Positions 1-8,908 of a stretch of DNA of 64,000 bases are shown here, piece by piece. The notes beneath the pieces were generated by a model. That model did no database searches, was not told the origin of the DNA, and was given only the letters and a program-made list of their open reading frames with translations. The stretch comes from Anaerotignum propionicum (GTDB taxonomy: Bacteria; Bacillota; Clostridia; Lachnospirales; Anaerotignaceae): positions 1 to 64,000 of the forward strand of contig NZ_JANGAD010000009.1 in the NCBI RefSeq assembly GCF_024461735.1, read 5' to 3'. The translations under genes were made by a program, and so were the position numbers. The stretch's first letter is position 1; each line of letters starts with the position of its first letter.

Positions 1-4
1 AAAA

Positions 5-47
5 GCCCCTTCTAGGGGCAGAGCAAACCACCAGCTGAGCTGGTGGT
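5..47. terminator. Two consecutive hairpins, probable terminator of an upstream gene
   Basis: GCCCCT/AGGGGC (5-19) is followed by a perfect 10-bp stem, ACCACCAGCT with AGCTGGTGGT (27-47). A TGATGATTTTAAAA tail follows, without a long T-run. No gene of this window lies to the left, so the pair most likely ends a gene outside the window; a small structured RNA cannot be excluded. Confidence 0.4.
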
Positions 48-162
48 GATGATTTTAAAAATTGACTGGTACATTTATATCGCCAATGGCATTATTAAAT
101 GTTTCAGGTAGAGATAAAAAGATAATGCTGTGTTGGAGTCAGAAGAAATTTTTATATGATTT

Positions 163-191
163 TTGCTTTTCTATCAATTTTATGCTATACT
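163..191 (+). promoter_or_regulatory. Sigma-A type promoter for the PHP gene
   Basis: TTGCTT (163-168) and TATACT (186-191) are separated by 17 bp, about 150 nt upstream of the PHP phosphatase start. Called from consensus similarity only. Confidence 0.5.
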
Positions 192-338
192 TTAAACTTG
201 AGTGGAAAGGCATTTCATAATGGGGATAAGAAAATGTTTTCATTTAAGGTGTCTTTCACTGTATCAAATGATTAACCAGGGATACTAAGTGATTCCTATT
301 TAGAATAAGAAGCAAGAATCTGTTGCATTGGAGGTGAG

Positions 339-1076
339 ATGAAAATTATGAAAATTTTAGCAGATACCCATACCCATAGTCTGGCCAGCGGACATGCCTA
401 CAGTACAATTCAAGAAAACGTCCGGGCTGCCGCAGAAAATGGGCTTAAGCTAATTGCTTTGACGGAGCATGCGCCTGCAATGCAAAATACCACATCCCAT
501 GCTTATTTTGCAAATCTTCACGTAATTCCTGATGAGCTTTTTGGCGTTCGTGTGTTAAAAGGAGTAGAGCTTAATATTCTTGACTTTGAGGGAAGCATTG
601 ATATGGATGAGCGAACCCTTTCTGGTCTTGATCTTTCTATTGCAAGCTTACATATTCCTTGTATTGCACCTGGAACCATGGAAGAAAACACTAATGCTTG
701 CATCCGTGCAATGGAAAATCCATTTGTGGATATATTAGGACACCCCGGTGACCCCAGATATCCTTTGGATTATGACGAAATTTTCAAAGCTGCTAAACGA
801 ACAGGTACTTTGCTTGAAATCAACAATGCATCTTTGGTGCCGGGAGGCTTCCGTGCAGGTAGTGATGAAAATATAGAAAAATTATTGCAAATGGCCATGG
901 AAGAGAGGGTACCCATTGTAGTGGGGAGTGATGCTCATTTCTATACAGGAATTGGCGATATTTATTATGTAGAAAGACTGCTGGAAAAAATGAGTTTTCC
1001 TGAAGAATTGGTTTTAAATACTGATCCTCAGAAACTTTTGTATTCAATAAAACGCAATAAAAGGCAGAAAAAATAG
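339..1076 (+). CDS. PHP-domain phosphatase, YcdX type
   Basis: A 245-residue protein of the polymerase and histidinol phosphatase (PHP) superfamily, the length usual for stand-alone YcdX-like phosphatases. The trinuclear metal-site motifs are visible: DTHTH at residues 9-13, TEH near 42-44, a SLH segment near 103, LGHPGDPR in the middle, and GSDAH near the C-terminus. It should be a cytosolic metal-dependent phosphoesterase; the substrate cannot be read from sequence. GGAGG at 330-334 sits close to ATG 339; a second in-frame ATG at 348 has a more usual spacing and is an alternative start. It is followed after 77 nt by a TrpR-like regulator gene on the same strand. Confidence 0.85.
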   Translation: MKIMKILADTHTHSLASGHAYSTIQENVRAAAENGLKLIALTEHAPAMQNTTSHAYFANLHVIPDELFGVRVLKGVELNILDFEGSIDMDERTLSGLDLSIASLHIPCIAPGTMEENTNACIRAMENPFVDILGHPGDPRYPLDYDEIFKAAKRTGTLLEINNASLVPGGFRAGSDENIEKLLQMAMEERVPIVVGSDAHFYTGIGDIYYVERLLEKMSFPEELVLNTDPQKLLYSIKRNKRQKK

Positions 1077-1153
1077 AAGGAAATCCCTTTACTTTAGCAC
1101 TTTAGTATGTTAATATAAAAAGGATTATAGTGCAAAAGAGGTGGCCTTGGCAT

Positions 1154-1462
1154 ATGAATAAAAAAATTAAAACAGAACTTACAGATAAGCTTTTTCAATG
1201 TATTTTGTGTATGAATACAGTTGAAGAGTGCTATCAGCTTTTCGAGGATCTTTGTACGGTGAATGAGATTCAGGCCATTGCCCAGCGTATGGAGGTTGCA
1301 GCTATGCTGGATGCAAAATGTACCTATGTAGAAATCGCAGAGAAAACCGGTGCTTCAACTGCAACAATCAGCAGAGTGAATCGATGTCTTCATTATGGGA
1401 CTGACGGATATAAATTGGCGATAGATCGCGTGAAGGCATTGGAACAGAAGGAAGAAAATTAA
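1154..1462 (+). CDS. YerC/YecD family TrpR-related DNA-binding protein
   Basis: A 102-residue protein with the all-helical TrpR-like fold of the YerC/YecD family. The segment from VNEIQAIAQRMEVAAML to EKTGASTATISRVNRCL reads as the helix-turn-helix, with the recognition helix in GASTATISRVNR. An upstream in-frame GTG at 1130 would give 110 residues, but the ribosome site AGAGG (about 1137-1141) lies downstream of that codon and fits ATG 1154. In other Firmicutes such genes often sit next to pcrA, as here. Regulatory target unknown. Confidence 0.85.
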   Translation: MNKKIKTELTDKLFQCILCMNTVEECYQLFEDLCTVNEIQAIAQRMEVAAMLDAKCTYVEIAEKTGASTATISRVNRCLHYGTDGYKLAIDRVKALEQKEEN

Positions 1463-1716
1463 GTTTTATGAATGTATGAATAAAGCGTGGGGCTGATTAT
1501 TGACGAAGCAGTGGGAAACGAATCCGGACTTCATCGATATCAGCCTTTCTTGGCGCTTTTTAAAGCTTATGTGAGCGTTTATCCAGATGATAATTGGTAC
1601 AAGATTTTAGGGGCAGGGTTGCCCAGCGAATCGTTTCGTAAAATTTCATCTGTTTTTTTAATATATCATAACTGAAAGTATATATTGTGGAGTTTATTTA
1701 GGAAGAGGAGAATAAT
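1463..1716. other. Intergenic region with an unconvincing 62-codon frame
   Basis: A GTG-initiated frame at 1487-1675 has no ribosome site and no family I recognise. A stop codon lies two codons upstream of its start. It may be residue of a decayed gene. The ribosome site GGAAGAGGAG for pcrA lies at the right end. Confidence 0.4.
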
Positions 1717-3987
1717 ATGATAGGGTTTGAGCAGCTCAACACGATGCAGCAAAAGGCTGTTTTACAAAAGGATGGTCCCGTTTTGGTTTTGGCTGGGGCA
1801 GGTAGTGGAAAAACCGGAGCGTTAACCGTGCGTATTGCCCATTTGCTGGAGACAGGAGTGAAACCTTGGAATATCCTTGCGATTACTTTTACAAATAAAG
1901 CTGCAAAGGAAATGAGAGAGCGTGTGCTTAAGCTGGTACCAAATGGGGCGGAGGATATCTGGATTAGTACATTCCATTCCACTTGCGTTCGTATTTTACG
2001 CCGTGAAATTCATTATTTGGATTATGACGGACAATTTTCTATTTATGATGCTGACGATCAAGAAAAGCTTATGCGTGAGGTTTTTAAACAATTGGGCTTT
2101 GACACCATGAATAAATCCTTTTCGGTAAGAGGTGCAATGTCTATTATCAGCAACCAGAAGGAAGAAATGGTTTCTTGGGAGGATTATTCCAAAAATGCTG
2201 AGCCGGGAGACGAAAAAGCAAGTCGTATCGCTTTAGTTTATCGTACTTACCAAAAACGTTTAAAAGAAAACAATGCATTGGATTTTGATGATTTAATCTA
2301 TAAAACTGTTTTATTGTTTAGAAATCATCCTGATGTTTTGGAAAAGTATCAGGATAGATTCCGATATATTATGGTGGACGAGTATCAGGATACGAACACC
2401 TCTCAGTATGAATTGGTTTGTATGCTGGCCTCTAAATATAAGAATCTTTGTGTTGTTGGAGATGATGACCAAAGTATCTATGGTTGGCGTGGTGCAAATA
2501 TTCGTAATATTTTGGATTTTGAAAAGGATTTCCCTAATACCGTTGTTATAAAGCTGGAACAAAATTATCGTTCTACCCAAAAAATTCTGGAAGCGGCAAA
2601 TTCCGTGATTCAGAATAATCAGACAAGAAAAGATAAATCTCTTTGGACAGAGAATGATGGTGGAAATATTCTCCATATTTTTAAAGGGGAAAATGAATAT
2701 GCCGAGGCACGTTTCGTTGCAGAACAGATTCAGGAAATCGTAAATAGTGGCAAAGAATTTAAGGATATGGCAGTGCTGTATCGTACCAATGCGCAATCCC
2801 GTGCGGTGGAGGATCAATTTGTGAAAAAGGGAATCCCTTATCGTTTGTTTGGGGGCGTTCGGTTTTACGAGCGTAAGGAAGTTAGAGATATTCTCTCTTA
2901 CCTCAAGGTTTTAGCCAATCCCGTTGATACCATTGCTCTGCGCCGAATTATCAATGTTCCCAAAAGAGGAATTGGTGAGGCATCTATAGATAAGGTTGCA
3001 GCATTTGCAGAAGCAAACCAAATATCTTTGTTCGATGCATTGTTGAGGTTGGATGAGATTACAGAATTAAAAACAAGAGCATCAAAATTCCGAGACTTTC
3101 TTGAAATTATTATTAGTTTACAAAAAGACGCCGCTGATTTATCTGCAGCGGAATTGATTGATACAGTGGTAAAACGCTCAGGATATTTCCAACTGTTGAT
3201 GACAGAGGGGACAGAAGAGGCTCTTTCACGCTTGCAAAACATCGATGAATTTGTGAATAAAGCGGTGGAATACGATAAAAATAACCCTGAAGGCGGATTG
3301 ATGGGCTTTTTGGAAGAGGTTTCTTTAGTGGCAGATATTGATAGTTATCAGCCAGGGGAGGATGCCGCTGTGCTTATGACATTACATAGCGCCAAAGGCT
3401 TGGAGTTTCCCTATGTATTTATGATTGGTATGGAAGAAGGTATGTTCCCTACTTTCCGTGCAGTAATGTATGGAGGAGAAAAGGATATTGAGGAGGAAAG
3501 ACGCCTTTGCTATGTGGGAATTACCCGTGCAAGAGAAGAATTATTTCTGACCCATGCAAAAAGCCGTATGCAACATGGGATTACACAATACAATCCTCCA
3601 TCTCGCTTTTTAAAGGAAATCCCCCAAGAGTTGGTGGATATGCCTACAAGGGAAATTTCTGAAATGGCAAAGAAGTATGCCATGAAAAATAGTATGAAGC
3701 TTTCGCCAATTACATCTTTAAAACAGCAACGTATCGGTGGAAGAGGAACAGGAATCCCTGCAACTTTCATTACTCCTTCCTCGGAAAATAAGAGAATGCC
3801 TGCTCCAAAGGATTTTGAATTGAATTATAAAGAAGGCGATAAGGTGCGTGCACCAAAGTATGGCATCGGCGTGGTAAAATCCATACAAAATGGTGGTGCG
3901 GATTATGAAGTTGAGGTTTCCTTTGGTGAGAAGGGAACAAAGAAGTTTATGGCGAAATTATCAAAGCTGATTAAAGTAACCGAATAA
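1717..3987 (+). CDS. pcrA: UvrD/PcrA-type DNA helicase
   Basis: A 756-residue superfamily 1A 3'-5' helicase of normal PcrA length. Visible motifs: Walker A AGAGSGKT (residues 26-33), ITFTNKAAKEM (motif Ia), VDEYQDTN (motif II), DDQSIYGWRGA (motif III), QNYRST (motif IV), TLHSAKGLEFPYVF (motif V) and EERRLCYVGITRARE (motif VI). The C-terminus carries a Tudor-like KOW segment (EGDKVRAPKYGIGVVKSI) as in PcrA proteins that contact RNA polymerase. It acts in nucleotide excision repair and in clearing recombinase filaments. Followed after 21 nt by ligA, so the two form a repair operon. The start is well supported by GGAAGAGGAG. Confidence 0.97.
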   Translation: MIGFEQLNTMQQKAVLQKDGPVLVLAGAGSGKTGALTVRIAHLLETGVKPWNILAITFTNKAAKEMRERVLKLVPNGAEDIWISTFHSTCVRILRREIHYLDYDGQFSIYDADDQEKLMREVFKQLGFDTMNKSFSVRGAMSIISNQKEEMVSWEDYSKNAEPGDEKASRIALVYRTYQKRLKENNALDFDDLIYKTVLLFRNHPDVLEKYQDRFRYIMVDEYQDTNTSQYELVCMLASKYKNLCVVGDDDQSIYGWRGANIRNILDFEKDFPNTVVIKLEQNYRSTQKILEAANSVIQNNQTRKDKSLWTENDGGNILHIFKGENEYAEARFVAEQIQEIVNSGKEFKDMAVLYRTNAQSRAVEDQFVKKGIPYRLFGGVRFYERKEVRDILSYLKVLANPVDTIALRRIINVPKRGIGEASIDKVAAFAEANQISLFDALLRLDEITELKTRASKFRDFLEIIISLQKDAADLSAAELIDTVVKRSGYFQLLMTEGTEEALSRLQNIDEFVNKAVEYDKNNPEGGLMGFLEEVSLVADIDSYQPGEDAAVLMTLHSAKGLEFPYVFMIGMEEGMFPTFRAVMYGGEKDIEEERRLCYVGITRAREELFLTHAKSRMQHGITQYNPPSRFLKEIPQELVDMPTREISEMAKKYAMKNSMKLSPITSLKQQRIGGRGTGIPATFITPSSENKRMPAPKDFELNYKEGDKVRAPKYGIGVVKSIQNGGADYEVEVSFGEKGTKKFMAKLSKLIKVTE

Positions 3988-4008
3988 AGATTTAGGAGTT
4001 GAGGCTGA

Positions 4009-5976
4009 ATGGTAAACCGGATTAAGGAATTGGTATCTCTTTTGAATAAAGCGGCTGAAGCGTATTATCAAAAGGATGCAGAAATAATGTCTAATCAGGA
4101 GTATGATCGTTTGTATGATGAACTGGAGCGTTTGGAAAAGGAAAGCGGAATCATACTAGCGAATAGCCCTACCCAAAGGGTTGGTTATACAGTATTGAGT
4201 AATTTGCAAAAGGTGAAGCATGACAGCCCCATATTATCTTTAGATAAAACAAAAGAACCGCTAAAATTAAAAAGTTTCTTAGGCGGAGAAAATGGAATAC
4301 TTTCTTGGAAATTGGACGGTCTAACTATCGTATTAACATACGAAAATGCGACTCTTCAACAGGCAATCACTCGAGGGAATGGTGAAATTGGAGAGGACGT
4401 TACCCATAATGCAAGGGTCTTTGCTAATTTACCGTTACAGATTGCTTTTAAAGGAAGTTTAGTTCTGCGTGGTGAAGGCGTTATTTCTTATACAGAGTTT
4501 CATCGCATTAACGAAGGGTCACAGGAAGAAGAGAAATATAAGAATCCTAGAAATCTTTGCAGTGGAACGGTACGCCAGCTTAATAGTGAAATTGCCGCAA
4601 AAAGAAGAGTCCAGTTTTTTGCGTTTACATTAGTAAGCGCTGAGGGTAAGGTATTGTCCGATAGCAAGGCAGAGAACTTACAGTGGCTTGCAGATCTTGG
4701 TTTTGATGTAGTTAATCATAGGATTGTGACTGCTGAAACTGTAGAGCAGGAAGTGGAATGGTTTCGCTCACATATAAAAGAGAATGATATTGCATCCGAT
4801 GGATTGGTTTTAACCTTTGATAGTATTGCTTACAGTGAAAATCTTGGCAGAACAGCGAAATTCCCCAAAGATTCCATTGCCTTTAAGTGGGCGGATGAAA
4901 TGGCAGAGACTACCTTGCGGGAAATTGAATGGAATACCTCGAGAACTGGATTGATGAACCCAATTGCGATCTTTGATCCTGTGGATTTGGAGGGATCTAG
5001 AGTTAGTAGAGCCAGTGTGCATAATGTCAGTATCTTGCGGGAGCTTAAGCTGGGTATTGGTGATAGTATCAAAGTTTATAAAGCAAATATGATTATCCCA
5101 CAAATTGCAGAGAATTTGACGTGCTCTGACTCGGCTGAGATTCCAAAGCATTGCTTTGTATGCGGAGGGGAGACTCAGATCAAGAAACAACGAGATGGCG
5201 AGGCTTTATACTGTACAAACCCTGAGTGTTCTGCCCAAAGAATTCAAAGACTTACCCATTTCGTCTCAAGAGATGCCATGAATATGGAGGGCTTTTCTGA
5301 GGAGACCATTAAGAAGTTTCTGGAAATGGGTTTTATTCAGCAATATCCTGATATTTTTTGTTTGGAAAAATATGAAGAACAAATTAAAAAAATGGAAGGC
5401 TTCGGGGAAAAATCCTATAGTAATTTAATAAAGTCCATTGAAAAGGCAAAACAAGTGGAACTTCCGAATTTTATTTATGCTTTAGGTATTGATCAGGTGG
5501 GCTTGCGTAACGCCAAGCTTTTATGTAGTAAATATCAGTATGATTTGAATTGTATTATCCAGGCATCAGAAGATGAATTGATTAATATCGACGGCTTCGG
5601 AACTGTAATAGCCCATAGCATTCATCATTATTTTGGAGAAGAAGAACATAAAATATTGTTAAATCGCGCTTTGAAGTATTTGAAAATTAAGTTTCCGGTA
5701 GAAGTTAAAACTGAGGGATCTCTTGTAAAGGGCTTAACCTTTGTAGTAACAGGAGATTTGGAAAGGTTTTCAAATCGGAAGGCTCTCGTAGAGACCATAG
5801 AGTTGCTGGGAGGAAAGGTAACGGGCAGTGTTACGAAGAAGACTAATTATTTGATTAATAATGATGTTTTTTCAGCATCTTCTAAAAATGAAAAGGCGAA
5901 GGAATTGGGAATTCCGATTATTAGTGAGAATGATTTTATATTAAAATTTGACATTATACCAGTAGACGACAAATAA
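4009..5976 (+). CDS. ligA: NAD-dependent DNA ligase, divergent
   Basis: A 655-residue LigA. Domain Ia (ANSPTQRVG) comes first, then the adenylation domain with nucleophile Lys101 in SWKLDGL, the OB fold, a Cys4 zinc finger (CFVCGG ... CTNPECS), helix-hairpin-helix repeats and a C-terminal BRCT domain (KGLTFVVTGDLERFSNRKALVE). It seals nicks during replication and repair. The sequence around the catalytic lysine departs from the usual EPKIDGLA, and the SLDK segment replaces SLDN, so this is a diverged LigA; a second, canonical ligase could exist elsewhere. It lies directly downstream of pcrA and ends before a strong bidirectional terminator. Confidence 0.93.
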   Translation: MVNRIKELVSLLNKAAEAYYQKDAEIMSNQEYDRLYDELERLEKESGIILANSPTQRVGYTVLSNLQKVKHDSPILSLDKTKEPLKLKSFLGGENGILSWKLDGLTIVLTYENATLQQAITRGNGEIGEDVTHNARVFANLPLQIAFKGSLVLRGEGVISYTEFHRINEGSQEEEKYKNPRNLCSGTVRQLNSEIAAKRRVQFFAFTLVSAEGKVLSDSKAENLQWLADLGFDVVNHRIVTAETVEQEVEWFRSHIKENDIASDGLVLTFDSIAYSENLGRTAKFPKDSIAFKWADEMAETTLREIEWNTSRTGLMNPIAIFDPVDLEGSRVSRASVHNVSILRELKLGIGDSIKVYKANMIIPQIAENLTCSDSAEIPKHCFVCGGETQIKKQRDGEALYCTNPECSAQRIQRLTHFVSRDAMNMEGFSEETIKKFLEMGFIQQYPDIFCLEKYEEQIKKMEGFGEKSYSNLIKSIEKAKQVELPNFIYALGIDQVGLRNAKLLCSKYQYDLNCIIQASEDELINIDGFGTVIAHSIHHYFGEEEHKILLNRALKYLKIKFPVEVKTEGSLVKGLTFVVTGDLERFSNRKALVETIELLGGKVTGSVTKKTNYLINNDVFSASSKNEKAKELGIPIISENDFILKFDIIPVDDK

Positions 5977-6053
5977 TATATTTGTTGAGAAACACTCTTG
6001 CAGAACAGTTTTTAAACTATCCTAAAAATAATTTAGTTGTTTATTTTCTTTAT

Positions 6054-6094
6054 AAAAATCTCCTTTGAATGTTTTACAGTCAAAGGAGATTTTT
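6054..6094. terminator. Bidirectional rho-independent terminator
   Basis: A perfect 15-bp stem (AAAAATCTCCTTTGA at 6054-6068 with its complement at 6080-6094) carries an 11-nt loop and has T-runs on both strands. It separates the convergent ligA and ABC permease genes. Confidence 0.92.
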
Positions 6095-6922
6095 TTATTG
6101 TTGCCATTTTAAGCATTTTCTTTCAAGCAGGGCGATACCCTCATACATTAGAGCGGCAAGGATAGCAAGTATAATGACACTAAGCATTACCCAGTCTAAT
6201 TTAAATATTTGACTTCCGTATACAATCAAAAATCCCAATCCAGATTGTGCAACCAGAAACTCACCTACAATGACACCTACAAAAGATAAGCCTACATTGA
6301 TTTTTAGTGCGTTTAAAATACAAGGAATGTTAGCTGGAAAGACAACTTTTTTTAGCACCTGTGCTTTTGTGCCGCCGAAAATTTGAATCAGCTTTATTTT
6401 TTCAGTATCTACTTGTAAAAAACCATTCAGGACACTCATTACTGTAACAATAACTGAAGTCAATAAAGCAACCGCAATAATGGAAGTTTGGTTATTCCCT
6501 AACCAAACGATAATAATTGGAGCGAGGGCGGTTTTAGGCAAGGAGTTTAATACTACCAAATATGGTTCAGCTATATCTGAAATAAAACGATTCCACCATA
6601 ATAAAATTGCAGTCAATGTGCCGAGGATGGTTCCAAGAACAAAACCAGCTACAGTTTCCCAAAGGGTTGTTCCGATATGTGTCCACAATGTGCCGTCTTT
6701 TCCCATTTGTATGCCAGCAGATAGCATTCTGCTTGGCTGACTAAAAATAAACGGATCAATCCAGCCAACACGAGCAGCAATTTCCCAAAGGAGAAAAAAA
6801 CCAATTAGAAGAATCCATTGAATGCCATGTACAGCATTTTTCCTTCGCTGTAAGCGGTTTAAAAAGGCCGCCTGTTCCTTTGACATGAATTTTGTATCCT
6901 TTTGTTTATGCCACATGAACAT
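6095..6922 (-). CDS. ABC transporter permease, SsuC/TauC/NitT family
   Basis: A 275-residue inner-membrane permease with about six hydrophobic segments and the BPD-type cytoplasmic loop (GGTKAQVLKKVVFPANIPCIL, then the QSGLGFLIV region) typical of nitrate/sulfonate/taurine/pyrimidine-precursor importers. The first ATG (6922) overlaps the 3' end of the ATPase gene by 17 nt and has GGAAGGAG five bases upstream, so the two are translationally coupled. No substrate-binding protein gene is adjacent; the substrate cannot be assigned. Confidence 0.9.
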   Translation of the reverse strand: MFMWHKQKDTKFMSKEQAAFLNRLQRRKNAVHGIQWILLIGFFLLWEIAARVGWIDPFIFSQPSRMLSAGIQMGKDGTLWTHIGTTLWETVAGFVLGTILGTLTAILLWWNRFISDIAEPYLVVLNSLPKTALAPIIIVWLGNNQTSIIAVALLTSVIVTVMSVLNGFLQVDTEKIKLIQIFGGTKAQVLKKVVFPANIPCILNALKINVGLSFVGVIVGEFLVAQSGLGFLIVYGSQIFKLDWVMLSVIILAILAALMYEGIALLERKCLKWQQ

Positions 6923-7652
6923 CTAACTCCTTCCAAATTGCATTAAAATATTCCCGGAATTCGGGTGCCTCTCGGGCCTTTATGGGACTATATTCATCAA
7001 TGGACAGATGAATATCATAAATCCTTTTTACTTGGGCAGGGCGAGAAGAAAGAACTACAACTCTATCTGCAAGGCTGATTGCTTCTGAGATATCATGGCT
7101 GACTAAAATTGCGGTTTTTCCTTCTTTGCGTATGATAGACCCGATCTCGTCGGAAACGGAAAGGCGTGTCTGATAATCTAAGGCAGAAAATGGTTCATCC
7201 AGCAACAGTATATCAGGTCTTATGGCCAATGTACGAATGAGAGCAACCCGTTGACGCATTCCTCCGGAAAGCTGATAGGGATAATGCTCTTTAAAATCAG
7301 AAAGACCGTATTGATCAAGCAGTGCTTCAACAAAAGCAATATTTTCAGGTGTAAGCTTATTTTGTATTTCCAAGCCCAGCAGGGCATTATTGCGTATGGT
7401 ACGCCACTCCAAAAGATAATCCTTTTGCAGCATATATCCAATTTCTCCGTCTACAGAAATTTTTCCATGGGAAGGTGTGATTAGTCCTGCCAGCATTGAA
7501 AGCAGGGAGGATTTACCGCATCCACTTGGGCCGACAATACTGAGAAATTCACCAGCCTGAACGGAGAGATTTAAATTAGAAACAGCCAATGTTTCACCAT
7601 TCACACTATGATAACGAAGGCTGACATCATCTAAAGAAACGATAGGGCGCAT
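6906..7652 (-). CDS. ABC transporter ATP-binding protein, SsuB/TauB type
   Basis: A 248-residue ATPase. Walker A GPSGCGKSS lies at residues 41-49, the Q-loop follows (MLQKDYLLEWRT), then signature LSGGMRQRVAL, Walker B DILLLDEPFSALD, and the H-switch LVSHDISEAI. It energises the permease encoded next to it. AAGGAGG precedes the ATG. A -10 like TATAAT lies on the minus strand at 7684-7689. The usual third component, a periplasmic-type binding lipoprotein, is missing from this locus; it must be encoded elsewhere or be lost. Confidence 0.93.
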   Translation of the reverse strand: MRPIVSLDDVSLRYHSVNGETLAVSNLNLSVQAGEFLSIVGPSGCGKSSLLSMLAGLITPSHGKISVDGEIGYMLQKDYLLEWRTIRNNALLGLEIQNKLTPENIAFVEALLDQYGLSDFKEHYPYQLSGGMRQRVALIRTLAIRPDILLLDEPFSALDYQTRLSVSDEIGSIIRKEGKTAILVSHDISEAISLADRVVVLSSRPAQVKRIYDIHLSIDEYSPIKAREAPEFREYFNAIWKELDVHVA

Positions 7653-7810
7653 GGAAACGACCTCCTTGTTGACTTATATTCCCATTATATCAATTACAGG
7701 ACAAAAGGTGCTTTTCCTATTGAAAGATTATGCAGAAAAGCAAATACATTTTTAAGGATTGTAAAGGAGTAATAACTACATCATCTGACAAATAATAATC
7801 TTTAAAATGC

Positions 7811-7854
7811 AAAGCCCGTATTGCAAGGAAATCATCCAGTTGCAATCGGGCTTT
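7811..7854. terminator. Hairpin terminator for the small Cys-rich operon
   Basis: AAAGCCCG-T-ATTGCAA (7811-7826) pairs with TTGCAATCGGGCTTT (7840-7854), leaving a single bulged base. It lies 110 nt downstream (on the minus strand) of the second small Cys-rich ORF; short T-stretches flank it on both strands. Confidence 0.65.
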
Positions 7855-7964
7855 TCTAGAAAAAACAATGAAGATTCTGAATACAGAAAACTCCATTTTC
7901 TCATATACAGTGGATAACACCCTTACTAAAACTTTACTGCTATGGTCATATACCAAATATTATT

Positions 7965-8138
7965 TTAATCCTCTTCCCATTCCCAATAATCATTCTCTGA
8001 TGCACAAACGTTTTGTCTCCGTGGTCTGCAGCTTTGTCTGCGCCAGTATTGCTGCCACCACCAATATTTACAGGAACAGTGGCAGCCATTGCAAGAATGC
8101 CTGCACCTTCTGTTACATGATCTTCGTTGGTCATACAT
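7965..8138 (-). CDS. Small Cys/Trp/Arg-rich protein, candidate spore-coat component
   Basis: A 57-residue ORF starting at ATG 8138. An excellent ribosome site (AAAGGAGG, complement of 8146-8153) lies seven bases upstream. The product has eight cysteines, many arginines, a WWWQQYW stretch and an acidic tail (WEWEED). An overlapping 62-codon frame begins at 8134, but the spacing, and the Cys/Arg-rich composition shared with the upstream neighbour at 8170-8271, favour this frame. I do not recognise a family. Cys-rich basic small proteins behind a sporulation promoter suggest a cross-linked coat or crust protein, or a metal-binding peptide; that is inference. Confidence 0.6.
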   Translation of the reverse strand: MYDQRRSCNRRCRHSCNGCHCSCKYWWWQQYWRRQSCRPRRQNVCASENDYWEWEED

Positions 8139-8169
8139 GATATATCCTCCTTTCAGTTTGCAAATAGTT

Positions 8170-8271
8170 TTAGCATCTGTTACATCTACAACAGCAGCGA
8201 TTGCATCTGCAGCACCGACAGCCTCTACGGCAGCAGCCTCTACAACATCTATTAAATGTTTGTCCGATCAT
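8170..8271 (-). CDS. 33-residue Cys/Arg-rich peptide
   Basis: ATG 8271 is preceded by AAAGGAGG with good spacing. The translation has 13 cysteines and 9 arginines among 33 residues, arranged as repeats of RC, CC and RCNRC. The gene precedes the second Cys-rich ORF by 31 nt on the same strand, and both have nearly the same ribosome-site sequence (AAAGGAGGATA), suggesting a bicistronic unit. A chance frame with this composition and a consensus ribosome site is unlikely. Candidate spore-coat or metal-binding peptide; the family is unknown to me. Confidence 0.6.
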   Translation of the reverse strand: MIGQTFNRCCRGCCRRGCRCCRCNRCCCRCNRC

Positions 8272-8323
8272 TTTTTATCCTCCTTTCTGTTTCGAGAAAA
8301 ATGGGTGGTTGTTCTCTTTTCTA

Positions 8324-8352
8324 TAAAATATGAAGGAAGGGACAAATTGGTG
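8324..8352 (-). promoter_or_regulatory. Candidate sigma-K (late mother-cell) promoter
   Basis: Read on the minus strand, CACC (complement of 8349-8352) is followed after 16 nt by CATATTTTA (complement of 8324-8332). This matches the Bacillus/Clostridium sigma-K pattern mACm-N16/17-CATAnnnTA. It lies about 50 nt upstream of the first Cys-rich ORF. Pattern match only; no expression data. Confidence 0.5.
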
Positions 8353-8908
8353 AATGTATAAAGATACAAAATCAATAAGAAGGACAGCAATATCTAAAAC
8401 CACATTTAAATAGGTTGTTTAACTAATTATATAGTCTTAAAAGGCTACTTTTTTGTTTCTTGAAGTGAGATATATGTAGAAAAAAATTGGAAAATTTGAT
8501 ATAATTGAGAAATTAGGTAATATTTTATGTTTCACATTGGTGTTTTATATTTCCTTTAAGGCTTTATGAGTCACGGGGAAAATGTAAATTTTATAAATCG
8601 GAATTTTCGCTACAATACGTATAAAGGGCTTTATGCTCCTTAAGGATTTAATAAGAGTATCATTTTGTTGAATCCATTTCGTATAAATTACTCTATTGAA
8701 AGAAACACAAGTGTGACAACAGCTTAAAAGAGCTAAGTCCTTAGTAGTTGCGCATTCGATTCGAATACATTTTTGTAACTTATATATGAGACAACCTGTG
8801 CAAGCACGGGTAGATTAAGTTTGGGGAACATTTTTTGTGTATGAAAGATGGCTTTAGTGAGAATAGATTTTTTCTTTTTCAGTAAGGGATAAAGGATGGG
8901 GATGTAAA
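8353..8908. other. Non-coding AT-rich region
   Basis: No convincing ORF on either strand. I looked for a c-di-GMP-I riboswitch because the downstream genes are c-di-GMP related, but its conserved GCACAGGGCAAACC core is absent. It presumably holds the promoters for the divergent small-protein and HPt genes. Confidence 0.5.

Noticed and set aside
1487..1675. 62-codon frame between the TrpR-like gene and pcrA
   Set aside because: GTG start without ribosome site and an in-frame stop immediately upstream; no family recognised.
7946..8134. 62-codon minus-strand frame overlapping the Cys-rich ORF
   Set aside because: Its start has poorer spacing to the ribosome site, and the alternative frame matches the Cys/Arg-rich composition of the upstream partner ORF.
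8353..8908. c-di-GMP riboswitch before the HPt/EAL operon
   Set aside because: The conserved class I core and class II pseudoknot elements are not present.
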